This document shows positions 1 to 7,297 of a stretch of DNA of 64,000 bases, piece by piece. The notes beneath the pieces were generated by a model, which made no database searches, was not told the origin of the DNA, and was given only the letters and a program-made list of their open reading frames with translations. Numbering within the stretch: position 1 is the stretch's first letter; the number at the start of each line of letters is the position of its first letter. This DNA is from Modestobacter lapidis (GTDB lineage: Bacteria > Actinomycetota > Actinomycetes > Mycobacteriales > Geodermatophilaceae): contig JABAKE010000001.1 in assembly GCA_019779905.1 (NCBI GenBank), positions 496,001-560,000 of the forward strand. The letters are read 5' to 3'. The position numbers and the translations under genes are program-made.

Positions 1-64
1 CCTCGAACATCTACTGACCGTGGCCGGCCACGAGCACCGACCGGTGCGGCAGGTGGACCGGTGA
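1..64 (+). CDS. 3' end of an unidentified gene (partial)
   Basis: An open frame entering from the left edge encodes about 20 residues (reading LEHLLTVAGHEHRPVRQVDR) and stops with TGA at 62-64. The stop overlaps the GTG start of the metal transporter by four bases (GTGA), so the two genes are probably co-translated. A metal-dependent regulator would make sense beside an Nramp transporter, but the visible tail is too short to identify. Confidence 0.45.
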   Translation, partial: LEHLLTVAGHEHRPVRQVDR

Positions 65-1389
65 GCCCGCCGTTCGGCACGGGGGACACGGCGGCACCGG
101 AGCTGACCGGGGCGGGCCCGGCCGTCGACCTGCTCCGCGCGGGGAGGCGGCCGCCCGGATCGGACGTGGCCGGACCGGGCGGCCGGCGGCGGGGGAGCGG
201 CTCCCGCTGGCGGCTGCCGGTCGCGACGCTGGGGCCGGCGTTCCTGGCCGCGGTGGCCTACGTCGACCCGGGCAACGTGGCCACCAACCTGGCCGCGGGC
301 TCCCGGTTCGGCACAGCGCTGCTGTGGGTGGTGGTCACGGCCAGCGCCGTGGGCATCCTGGTGCAGTACCTGTCGTGCAAGCTCGGGCTGGTCAGCGGCC
401 GGAACCTCCCGGAGCACTGCCGGGACGCCATGCCGACCCCCGTCCGTCTGGGCATGTGGGTGCAGGCCGAGATCGTCGTGGTGATGACCGACCTGGCCGA
501 AATCGTCGGCGGGGCGATCGCGCTGTACCTGCTGTTCGGTCTGCCGTTGCTCGCCGGTGCGGTGGTCATGGTGGTGGCGGCGTGCGTCGTGCTGGCGGGG
601 ACCGTCCGCGGGCACGGGCTGTTCCGGCCGGTGGTCTTCGCGTCCCTGGGCGTGGTCGCGGTCGGCTTCGTCTACCCGGCGCTGATCTCCGGCGTCACCG
701 CCGCGGAGATCGGCTCCGGGCTGGTGCCCCGGCTGGCCGACGCCGACAGCGCCTACCTGGCGGCCGGTGTCGTGGGGGCGACGGTGATGCCGCACGTGGT
801 GTACCTGCACTCCGGCCTCACCACCGGGGTGCGCGCCGCCAGCGGGCGGGGGGTGCGGCGGTTGCTGCACGTCAGCCGGGCCGAGGTGCTCCTGGCCATG
901 CTGCTGGCCGCCGTCGTCAACATCTCGATCATGCTGGCCGCCACCGCGCTGACCCCGGCGGAGGGCGCCTCCATCGAGTCGGCCCACCGGGCCTTCGGGG
1001 CGTCGGCCGGGGCGGTGGTCGCGGCGCTCTTCGCCCTGGGGTTGCTCGCCTCGAGCTTCGCCTCGACCTGCGTCGGCGTCTACAGCGGTCAGATGATCAT
1101 GCAGGGGTTCCTCGACCGGTCGGTGTCGATCTGGGTCCGGCGGGCGGTGTCGGTCGTGCCGGCGCTGGCGATCCTGGCGGTGGGGATGGACCCGACCGAC
1201 GCGCTGGTGCTCAGCCAGGTGGTGCTGTCCTTCGGCCTGCCGTTCGCCCTCGCGCCGCTGATCTGGTTCACCGCCCGCCGTGCCTCGATGGGCGAGGACC
1301 GGAACGCCCCGGCCACCACCGTCGTCGCCGTCGTCGTCCTCTGCGCGGTGGTCGCGCTGAACGCCTTCGTGCTGGGAAGTGCCCTGTGA
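61..1389 (+). CDS. mntH: Nramp-family divalent metal (Mn2+/Fe2+) transporter
   Basis: A 442-residue polytopic membrane protein of the Nramp/MntH family, which imports Mn2+ or Fe2+ with protons. The first 55 residues are hydrophilic and arginine/glycine-rich. The first membrane helix then carries the signature DPGN (about residue 69), whose Asp and Asn coordinate the metal. The sixth-helix signature appears as MPHVVYLHS. About eleven hydrophobic segments follow the usual pattern. The start is GTG at 61, overlapping the preceding gene by four bases, so it is the distal gene of at least a two-gene operon whose first member lies outside the window. The metal specificity cannot be read from sequence alone. 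Confidence 0.92.
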   Translation: MSPPFGTGDTAAPELTGAGPAVDLLRAGRRPPGSDVAGPGGRRRGSGSRWRLPVATLGPAFLAAVAYVDPGNVATNLAAGSRFGTALLWVVVTASAVGILVQYLSCKLGLVSGRNLPEHCRDAMPTPVRLGMWVQAEIVVVMTDLAEIVGGAIALYLLFGLPLLAGAVVMVVAACVVLAGTVRGHGLFRPVVFASLGVVAVGFVYPALISGVTAAEIGSGLVPRLADADSAYLAAGVVGATVMPHVVYLHSGLTTGVRAASGRGVRRLLHVSRAEVLLAMLLAAVVNISIMLAATALTPAEGASIESAHRAFGASAGAVVAALFALGLLASSFASTCVGVYSGQMIMQGFLDRSVSIWVRRAVSVVPALAILAVGMDPTDALVLSQVVLSFGLPFALAPLIWFTARRASMGEDRNAPATTVVAVVVLCAVVALNAFVLGSAL

Positions 1390-1600
1390 GGACACCGTGA
1401 GGACGCCGTGACCGTCCGGGCCAGGGACCGGGCGCGCGCGCCGCCGGTGCCGGCAGCCGCGACGTCGCCGCCCGTGTCGCGGCGGGCGGGCGTCGCAGCG
1501 TCCGCGTCCCGGATCCCCCATGTTCCACATCCCACGTCCCGCGTCCTGCCACCGAGCCCGTCCACCCGCTGCCGTCCACCCTGCTGCCATCGGAGTTCCG

Positions 1601-1807
1601 ATGTCCTTCGCCGTTGCGTTGCTCTCCCTGGGCCTGCTCGTCGGTCTGGGATCCGTGCTGACCGTCGCCGCCGCCGGCCGCACCCCCACCGACGCGGTGC
1701 CCGCGTGCTGCCGGCGGCGGGTCGAGGCCTTCGCCCGGCGGGCCCGGGTGACCGTGCTGGCCGGGGTGCTGGCCGCCCTGGTCGGCGCCGCCTTCCTGAG
1801 CAGCTGA
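1601..1807 (+). CDS. small membrane protein, unknown function
   Basis: A 68-residue protein starting at ATG 1601. It has an N-terminal hydrophobic helix (about residues 3-27), a short basic stretch with CCRRRVEAFARRARV, and a second hydrophobic helix (about residues 48-66). The predicted topology is a two-helix hairpin. It lies 211 bp after the metal transporter and 5 bp before the next small gene. I do not recognise the family. Longer upstream starts are possible but would add low-complexity Arg/Pro sequence that looks non-coding. Confidence 0.5.
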   Translation: MSFAVALLSLGLLVGLGSVLTVAAAGRTPTDAVPACCRRRVEAFARRARVTVLAGVLAALVGAAFLSS

Positions 1808-1812
1808 CCCCG

Positions 1813-2103
1813 GTGACGGGCCCCGCGGCCGATCCGCACCCCGATCCGCACTTCGCCCTGGCGTGGAGCCGCTACGCGCTCACCCGGATCCGCGAGGTGG
1901 TCGACAAGCCGCGCGCGGAGATGACCGACGCCGAGCTGACCGTCTACACCCACGCGGCGAACGCGCTGGCCGGCGGGGATCCGACCATCGCGCTGTTCGT
2001 CCGCGGCCCGGGACACCGGCTCTGCCGGGTCTGCGGCGCCGAGTGGAGCTCGCTCATGACCCCCGACCACGTGGCCGGCTGCCCGCTGGGCTCCGGGGCA
2101 TGA
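1813..2103 (+). CDS. small zinc-ribbon-like protein, unknown function
   Basis: A 96-residue protein from GTG 1813. The C-terminal third contains CRVCGAEWSSL followed by DHVAGC, a C-x2-C...H-x3-C arrangement that could bind one zinc. The N-terminal part (FALAWSRYALTRIREVVDK) looks helical. It starts 5 bp after the stop of the previous small gene, and its TGA overlaps the ATG of the next by four bases (ATGA), so the three small genes probably form one translational unit. I do not recognise the function. Confidence 0.55.
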   Translation: MTGPAADPHPDPHFALAWSRYALTRIREVVDKPRAEMTDAELTVYTHAANALAGGDPTIALFVRGPGHRLCRVCGAEWSSLMTPDHVAGCPLGSGA

Positions 2104-2276
2104 CGCGCTACCGGTTCCTCGACGGGATGGGCGACGTCGTCGCCGAGGGCGAGTTCACCCGGCACGACGACGCGCTCGCCTGGGCCGAGGACCCCGACCG
2201 CGAGGAGGACGTGCAGCGCGTGGAGCACCTCGGGCCCGCGGGGGAGTGGCGCTGGGCCGGCGCCCTGCGCGGCTGA
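2100..2276 (+). CDS. small acidic hypothetical protein
   Basis: A 58-residue protein from ATG 2100, coupled to the upstream zinc-ribbon gene by an ATGA overlap. It reads like a compact beta-alpha-beta module (MTRYRFLDGMGDVVAEGEF, then a helix rich in Asp/Glu, then GEWRWAGAL), resembling small actinobacterial proteins of unknown function that present aromatic residues on a sheet. It is followed by a strong hairpin terminator. Confidence 0.55.
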   Translation: MTRYRFLDGMGDVVAEGEFTRHDDALAWAEDPDREEDVQRVEHLGPAGEWRWAGALRG

Positions 2277-2306
2277 CGTCTCTCCGAAGTTCCTCCGAAG
2301 CGAGAC

Positions 2307-2348
2307 GGACGGGGGCGTACCGGCCGCCTGGCCGGTACGCCCCCGTCC
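2307..2348. terminator. bidirectional intrinsic-type terminator hairpin
   Basis: A perfect 19-bp stem (arms 2307-2325 and 2330-2348) closes a four-base loop (GCCT). It lies between the plus-strand small gene ending at 2276 and the minus-strand alcohol dehydrogenase ending at 2370, so it can serve both. There is no T-tract, as is common in high-GC actinobacteria. A partial second copy of the right arm (GTACGCCCCCGTC) follows at about 2358. Confidence 0.8.
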
Positions 2349-2369
2349 CGGGGGACGTACGCCCCCGTC

Positions 2370-3395
2370 TCAGGGGACCAGGATCGCCCGGCCGCGCACC
2401 CGGCCGCCATCGAGGTCGTCGATCGCGGACTGGAAGTCGTCCAGGGCGTACCGCTGGGTGTGCAGCACGACCTTCTGCCGCGCCGCCAGCGCCATCAGCT
2501 CGACCAGGTCGTTGTAGCTCCCGACCAGGTTGCCCAGGATGTTGATCTCCGCCGAGATCAGGTCGATGGTCGGGACGTCGACGTTCTCGCCGTAGCCGAC
2601 CACCAGGTAGTCCCCGGCCCGGCGGGTCATCGCCAGCCCCTGCGCCGTCGAGCCACCTTCACCGACGAAGTCGATCACCACCTCGGCGCCTTTCCCGCCG
2701 GTCGCCTCCAGCACCTGATCGACCTGGCTGCCGTCGGCGACGATGCCGGAGTCCGCCCCGATCGACAGCGCCAGCTTCACCGCGTCGGCGTTGCGGTCGA
2801 CGACGATGAGCTCGGCGGGGGAGATGGCGTCCAGCACCTGGATCCCGATGTGCCCGAGGCCGCCGGCGCCGATGATCACGCACCGGTCGCCGGCCCGCAG
2901 CCGCGCCGCTGCCTTGGCCGCGGCGTGGTAGGCGGTGAGCCCCGCGTCCGCGAGCGCCGCCACCCCCGCCGGCTCCAGCGAGTCGTCGATCTTCACGCAG
3001 CTCCGCGCGGATGTCTTCAGGTACTCGGCGTACCCGCCGTCGCTGTCGATCCCGGGGAACGCGGAGTTCTCGCAGTGCACGTCGTCCCCGGCCCGGCAGG
3101 CGCGGCACAGCCCGCAGGTGGCCAGCGGGTGCAGGATCACCTTGTCGCCCTCGGCCACGTTGGTCACCGCCGACCCCACCGCGTGCACCCAGCCGGCGTT
3201 CTCGTGCCCGATCGTGTACGGCAGCGCGACGCCGGACTTCTCCGCCCACTGCCCCTCGAGGATGTGCAGGTCGGTGCGGCAGACCCCGGCACCCCCGATC
3301 CGGACGACGACGTCGTGCGGCCCGGTGACCTCCGGGACCGGCACGTCGTCCATCTGCAGCTTCTCGTGGTACCCGGTCACGCGGACGGCCTTCAT
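2370..3395 (-). CDS. zinc-dependent NAD(P) alcohol dehydrogenase of a prm/mim-type cluster
   Basis: A 341-residue medium-chain dehydrogenase. The catalytic zinc ligands lie in GVCRTDLH (about residue 38) and GHEN, and the structural zinc site is the four-cysteine loop CGLCRACRAGDDVHC (about residues 94-108). The Rossmann motif GAGGLGHIG sits near residue 177. The ATG overlaps the TGA of the DUF59 gene by four bases. In actinobacterial propane monooxygenase clusters the ADH in this position follows the amidohydrolase and DUF59 genes and oxidises the alcohol product. That order is reproduced here, but the monooxygenase genes are missing, so the actual substrate is uncertain. Confidence 0.9.
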   Translation of the reverse strand: MKAVRVTGYHEKLQMDDVPVPEVTGPHDVVVRIGGAGVCRTDLHILEGQWAEKSGVALPYTIGHENAGWVHAVGSAVTNVAEGDKVILHPLATCGLCRACRAGDDVHCENSAFPGIDSDGGYAEYLKTSARSCVKIDDSLEPAGVAALADAGLTAYHAAAKAAARLRAGDRCVIIGAGGLGHIGIQVLDAISPAELIVVDRNADAVKLALSIGADSGIVADGSQVDQVLEATGGKGAEVVIDFVGEGGSTAQGLAMTRRAGDYLVVGYGENVDVPTIDLISAEINILGNLVGSYNDLVELMALAARQKVVLHTQRYALDDFQSAIDDLDGGRVRGRAILVP

Positions 3396-4165
3396 GAGCT
3401 CACCTTCTGGTCGAGGAGGAGGGGCAGGACGGTGCGGTCGGCGGCGCGCGGGACCTGGTCGTCCTGGGCGCCGGGGTAGCGGGTGGCCAGCAGCCCGCGG
3501 CAGAAGTGCGCGTTCCCGTCGACGGAGATGCGCACCGAGCGGGCCTTGCGCACCGCCATCGGGACGGCGGCCCGGTCCGGTCGGCGCCCCTCGGCGTCCA
3601 CCAGCACCGCGGCATCCCCGGCCACGGGCAGGCCGAGGGCGGCCCGGCGCTGCAGCAACGCATCGGTGGTCGGTCCCGGCGGGAGGTCGGCCAGCGTGAC
3701 CTCCCCGAGATCGGCCTCCGCCAGCGTGGGGTCGGCCCGCAGCAGCGCGGTCAGCGCCCGCTCCATCGCTGCGGTGTGCGCCTTGCGCTGGAAGGTCAGC
3801 CGGAGCTCGTCCAGGCTCTCCTCCGCCTCGTGGCCGAAGGTCCCGACGTACCCGGCATCGGCGGCCAGCCCCCGGTTGATCAGGTCGGAGTCGGAGTGGT
3901 CGTCGAGCTGCACCACGACCCGGCCCACGCCGGGCACCGCGGCGACCGCGTCCCGGGCGTCGGACACCATCAGCCAGGCGAAGTTCGGTGCGCAGAACGA
4001 CGTCGGCAGGCGCAGGTGCACCTCCACCGTCCCGCCGTCGGCCACCGCCACCGACCGGACGAACCCCAGGTCGGTGATCGGCTCGTCCAGCTCCGGGTCG
4101 ACGACGGCACCCAGCGCCGCGCGGACCCCCGCCTCGGTCAGCTGCCCGCTGAGGACCGCGGTCAT
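3392..4165 (-). CDS. DUF59 (MIP18-type) protein of a prm/mim-type cluster
   Basis: A 257-residue protein. The N-terminal part (about residues 10-95) is a DUF59/MIP18 domain of the type found in iron-sulfur and metal-centre maturation factors (SufT, PaaD), recognisable by VVDPELDEPITDLGFVRSV and the conserved-cysteine segment PTSFCAPNFAWLM. The remainder is a family-specific extension seen in the protein encoded between the amidohydrolase and ADH of propane/acetone monooxygenase clusters. The ATG at 4165 shares one base with the upstream stop (TGATG). Longer in-frame upstream starts lie wholly inside the amidohydrolase and are unlikely. Presumed role: assembly of a metalloenzyme, here without its obvious client nearby. 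Confidence 0.82.
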   Translation of the reverse strand: MTAVLSGQLTEAGVRAALGAVVDPELDEPITDLGFVRSVAVADGGTVEVHLRLPTSFCAPNFAWLMVSDARDAVAAVPGVGRVVVQLDDHSDSDLINRGLAADAGYVGTFGHEAEESLDELRLTFQRKAHTAAMERALTALLRADPTLAEADLGEVTLADLPPGPTTDALLQRRAALGLPVAGDAAVLVDAEGRRPDRAAVPMAVRKARSVRISVDGNAHFCRGLLATRYPGAQDDQVPRAADRTVLPLLLDQKVSS

Positions 4166-5208
4166 CAGGCCATCGCCAGGTCGGCGCTCTCGGGCTGCCG
4201 GGGGCCGGTCGCCGTCTCGTCGGCGTCGGGCAGCTGCAGCTCGGCCGGCACCGGGATGTCGTACATCTTGGCCGCGTTGAGCCCCAGCACCTTCTTCTTC
4301 TGCTCGGTGCTCAGCGGCCCGTACTCGCTCATGTCCGCCGGGATCTGGAAATCGACGAAGGCCTCCACCAGCCACTTCGGCGTCCACAGCGCGTAGTCGC
4401 TGGAGAACTGGATCCGGTCCTCACCGATCCAGTACATGAGCTCGCCGATGATCTGCGCGAAGTACCGCGGCCGGGTGTGGATGAACGGCAGGGCCACCGC
4501 GAGGCCGGCGTGCACGTTGGGCTCCTGGGTGGCGATCCAGCAGAAGTCCTCGAGCCGGGGCAGCCCGCAGTGCTCCACGACGAAGTTCAGGTCGGTGAAG
4601 TCGGTGGCCACGTGGTCGACGTCGGCCACGTCGAAGGCGTCCCGGTCCAGCGGCCGGATCGTGGGCCCCTTGTGCACGTGGACGTTCCTGATGCCCAGCT
4701 CCCGGCACACCTCGAAGTACCGGTAGGCCATCGGGTCGTCGAGCTTCCAGCCACGGGACTCCCCGTGCCAGTCGGCGGTGTAGAGCTTCACGCCCTTCAG
4801 CCCGAACCGCTCGGCGTCCGCGCGCAGCTGGTCCAGCCCCCGCTCGCCGTCCCGCGGGTCGAACCAGTGGTTGTAGGTCAGCTTGTCCGGATTGGCCTGG
4901 GTGAGCGCGAACGACTCCTCGGTCTGCCCGAAGTCGTTGGCGTAGAACTCCCCCAGCCGGGCCGGCTGGAAGATCGCGTGGTCGACGTACCCGTCGGTGA
5001 AGATGTCCTTCATCAGCCGCTCGCCGCCCTGGTAGAGGTACTCCTCGTAGGGCCACACCTCGGCCTCCGGGCTGAGGTTGCGGTGGTAGTCGTAGAAGCA
5101 GTCGATGAACTGCTTGCCGTGCACGTTCAGCTGGTTCTCGGGGCGCGCGTCCCAGAGTGCGATGTGCGCGTCCACGATGAAGTACTTCTCGCCGTCCTTG
5201 GTGTACAC
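4165..5208 (-). CDS. amidohydrolase-2 family TIM-barrel protein of a prm/mim-type cluster
   Basis: A 347-residue metal-dependent hydrolase of the amidohydrolase-2 type. The first strand carries VDAHIALWDARPEN. Later barrel segments include GVKLYTADWHGESRGW, NVHVHKGPTIRPLDRDAF, NFVVEHCGLPRLEDF and FSSDYALWTPKW, which supply His and Asp ligands. This sequence type is the protein encoded just after the hydroxylase subunits in actinobacterial propane monooxygenase (prmABCD/mimABCD) clusters; its role there is not settled. The start is GTG 5208, with a good GAGGAGG Shine-Dalgarno five bases upstream. It is the first gene of a three-gene overlapping operon. The tail after residue about 325 is a variable acidic extension. 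Confidence 0.88.
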   Translation of the reverse strand: MYTKDGEKYFIVDAHIALWDARPENQLNVHGKQFIDCFYDYHRNLSPEAEVWPYEEYLYQGGERLMKDIFTDGYVDHAIFQPARLGEFYANDFGQTEESFALTQANPDKLTYNHWFDPRDGERGLDQLRADAERFGLKGVKLYTADWHGESRGWKLDDPMAYRYFEVCRELGIRNVHVHKGPTIRPLDRDAFDVADVDHVATDFTDLNFVVEHCGLPRLEDFCWIATQEPNVHAGLAVALPFIHTRPRYFAQIIGELMYWIGEDRIQFSSDYALWTPKWLVEAFVDFQIPADMSEYGPLSTEQKKKVLGLNAAKMYDIPVPAELQLPDADETATGPRQPESADLAMA

Positions 5209-5303
5209 GAGGGCCTCCTCGACCGGGTCTGGCTAGGGTTGCGAGCTGGATCACACTGGTCGGGACGCTAGGCGCGGAGGGCGTTCCCGCGGCACGGTCC
5301 GGC

Positions 5304-5320
5304 TGTCCCACTTTGGGACA
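5304..5320. promoter_or_regulatory. perfect 7-3-7 palindrome in a divergent promoter region
   Basis: TGTCCCA, three bases, TGGGACA: a perfect inverted repeat about 96 bp before the amidohydrolase start and about 120 bp before the flavin hydroxylase start. Its position between divergent operons suggests an operator or activator site serving one or both. I found no sigma-54 -24/-12 element beside it. Confidence 0.5.
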
Positions 5321-5441
5321 ACCCGTCGGGAAGGTGGTCCGGTGCTCGAACGTCCCGCACGGCCGTCCGGGGCGGTCCGCTGACATGACCGGGTCGCCCT
5401 ACCACCGGCCGTGCACCTACGCCCCTGCGCAGCTCGCCTCG

Positions 5442-7280
5442 ATGACCGCGACGGACCGGGCGCTGCCCGTCGTCGTGGTCGGCGCCGGACCGGTCGGCAT
5501 GGCGGTGGCCCTCGGCCTCGCCCAACGCGGCATCGCCGTCACCGTGCTGGAGGCGGCCACCCAGGTCTCCTTCGGCAGCCGGGCCATCTGCATCTCCCGG
5601 CACAGCCTCGAGGTCGCCGACCGGCTCGGCTTCGGGGCGGAGCTGTCCCGGCTCGCCCTGCCCTGGGAGGGCGGCCGCAGCTTCCACCGCGACGTGGAGG
5701 TGCTGCGGTTCCGGATGGCGAACGAGGCGCACGCCGTCCGGGGCCCGATGGTCAACGTCTCGCAGTCCGAGCTCGAGCAGCTCATGGTCGATGCCCTGCT
5801 CGCCCACCCCCTGATCACCCTGCACTGGGGCGCGGGCATCGCCGGGGCCATCCCCGCCGGTGACGAGGTCGGCCTGCTGGTCGACACCGCCGGCGGCCGC
5901 CGGACCCTGCGGGCCCGCTGGGTCGTCGCCGCGGACGGCGGCCGCAGCCGGATGCGCGAGCTCACCGGGGTCCGGCTGCGGGGTACCAGCTACGAGGGCC
6001 GGTACGTCATCGCCGACATCCACTGGCAGTCCGAGCTGCCTCCCGAGCGGATGGTCTGGTTCGACCCGCCCAGCAACCCCGGCTCGACGGTGATCATGCA
6101 CCGCCAGCCGCACGACATCTGGCGCATCGACTACCAGCTCGACCCCGCCGAGGACGCCGACGCCGAGACGCAGGAGCACCGGATCCGGGCCCGCATCGCC
6201 GGCCACCTCCAGTGGCTGCGGAACGACCGCCCCTGGTCCCTGGAGTGGCACGGGCTCTACCAGGCGCACGCCCTCGCACTGGACGACTTCGTCCACGGCC
6301 GCGTGCTCTTCGCCGGCGACGCCGCGCACCTCGTCCCGATCTTCGGGGTGCGGGGGCTCAACTCCGGCATGGAGGACGCCGAGACCCTGGCCTGGATGCT
6401 CGCCGCGGTGGTCAGCGGCGCGGCCGACCGGACGCTGCTCGACACGTACTCGACGGAGCGGCGCCACGCCTGGGAGCAGAACGTGGCCAACGCCGGGAAG
6501 TCGACGCTGATCATGACCCCCGGCACCCACGGCCACCGCACCACCCGGGACGCCCTGCTCGCGCTGGCCACCGTGCGCCCGGAGTTCGGCTCGCTCATCG
6601 ACCCGCGGCAGAGCAGCGCCACCTCCGCGCGATCCTCGCCGCTGACGGTGCCCGCCGCCCCGGGCACCGGCGGACTGCTGCCCGGTGACCCGGTGGAGGA
6701 CCGCCGGGTCCGGCTCGCCGACGGCACGCAGACCTCGCTCCACGAGGTGCGGGGCGCCGGCGTGGGGCTGTTCGGGTTCGGTCTCGGCCCCGCAGCGATC
6801 GAGGCCGCGGTCCGGCTCCGCGACGACCTGGCCGGCGCCCTGCCGCGGGAGGGCGGCACGCTGGCGCTCGTCGGTGGGGCGACGGGTACGCCACCGGCCG
6901 GAACGGTGCCGGACGACGCCGGCGACCTGGCGCGCGCCTGGGGCGCCGACCCCGGGGAGGTGTTCGTCGTCCGTCCCGACGGGCTGCTCCTGGCGCGCGG
7001 CCCCGTGGCCGACCTGACGGGGCTGCCGGCGCGGGTGCGCGCCGGGCGCGGCCCCACCACCGGGACCCCCGTGGCCGACGGGGTCGACGGGGTCGGCCCA
7101 CCGCTCACCGCCGGCCAGCAGCGCCGTGAGGCGGCCTGGCTCGCGCTGTCGGCCGCCCTCGACACGGTGCTCCCCGACGACCGCGAGGGGTTCCTCGCCC
7201 GGCTGGCCCTGCTGCTCGCCGACCAGGTCGACACCGACGCCCTGGCCGCCGCCGTCGCAACCGCGGCCACCACCCGCTGA
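5442..7280 (+). CDS. class A FAD-dependent aromatic hydroxylase (PheA/TfdB/MhpA type)
   Basis: A flavoprotein of about 612 residues. It has the three flavin motifs of class A hydroxylases: GAGPVG at residues 14-19, the DG motif in AADGGRSRMRE, and the GD motif in FAGDAAHLVPIFGVRG. The last 170 residues form the thioredoxin-like dimerisation domain typical of phenol and 3-hydroxyphenylpropionate hydroxylases. Such enzymes use NAD(P)H and O2 to hydroxylate a phenolic ring. The fumarylacetoacetase gene starts 17 bp downstream, so the pair probably feeds a ring-cleavage route of the homogentisate or gentisate type, for example by making the dihydroxy substrate. An alternative ATG at 5385 is in frame; neither start has a convincing ribosome site. 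Confidence 0.85.
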   Translation: MTATDRALPVVVVGAGPVGMAVALGLAQRGIAVTVLEAATQVSFGSRAICISRHSLEVADRLGFGAELSRLALPWEGGRSFHRDVEVLRFRMANEAHAVRGPMVNVSQSELEQLMVDALLAHPLITLHWGAGIAGAIPAGDEVGLLVDTAGGRRTLRARWVVAADGGRSRMRELTGVRLRGTSYEGRYVIADIHWQSELPPERMVWFDPPSNPGSTVIMHRQPHDIWRIDYQLDPAEDADAETQEHRIRARIAGHLQWLRNDRPWSLEWHGLYQAHALALDDFVHGRVLFAGDAAHLVPIFGVRGLNSGMEDAETLAWMLAAVVSGAADRTLLDTYSTERRHAWEQNVANAGKSTLIMTPGTHGHRTTRDALLALATVRPEFGSLIDPRQSSATSARSSPLTVPAAPGTGGLLPGDPVEDRRVRLADGTQTSLHEVRGAGVGLFGFGLGPAAIEAAVRLRDDLAGALPREGGTLALVGGATGTPPAGTVPDDAGDLARAWGADPGEVFVVRPDGLLLARGPVADLTGLPARVRAGRGPTTGTPVADGVDGVGPPLTAGQQRREAAWLALSAALDTVLPDDREGFLARLALLLADQVDTDALAAAVATAATTR

Positions 7281-7297
7281 CCCCGAGGAGAACCGTC

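Noticed and set aside
4166-4387. A longer DUF59 protein beginning inside the amidohydrolase gene
   Set aside because: Arg/Ala-rich antisense-like composition; ATG 4165 gives the coupled start and the family length.
5209-5441. A sigma-54 (-24/-12) promoter, as in characterised mim/prm systems
   Set aside because: No GG-N10-GC element with the right flanks; TGGC followed by TTGC near 5231 has the wrong spacing.
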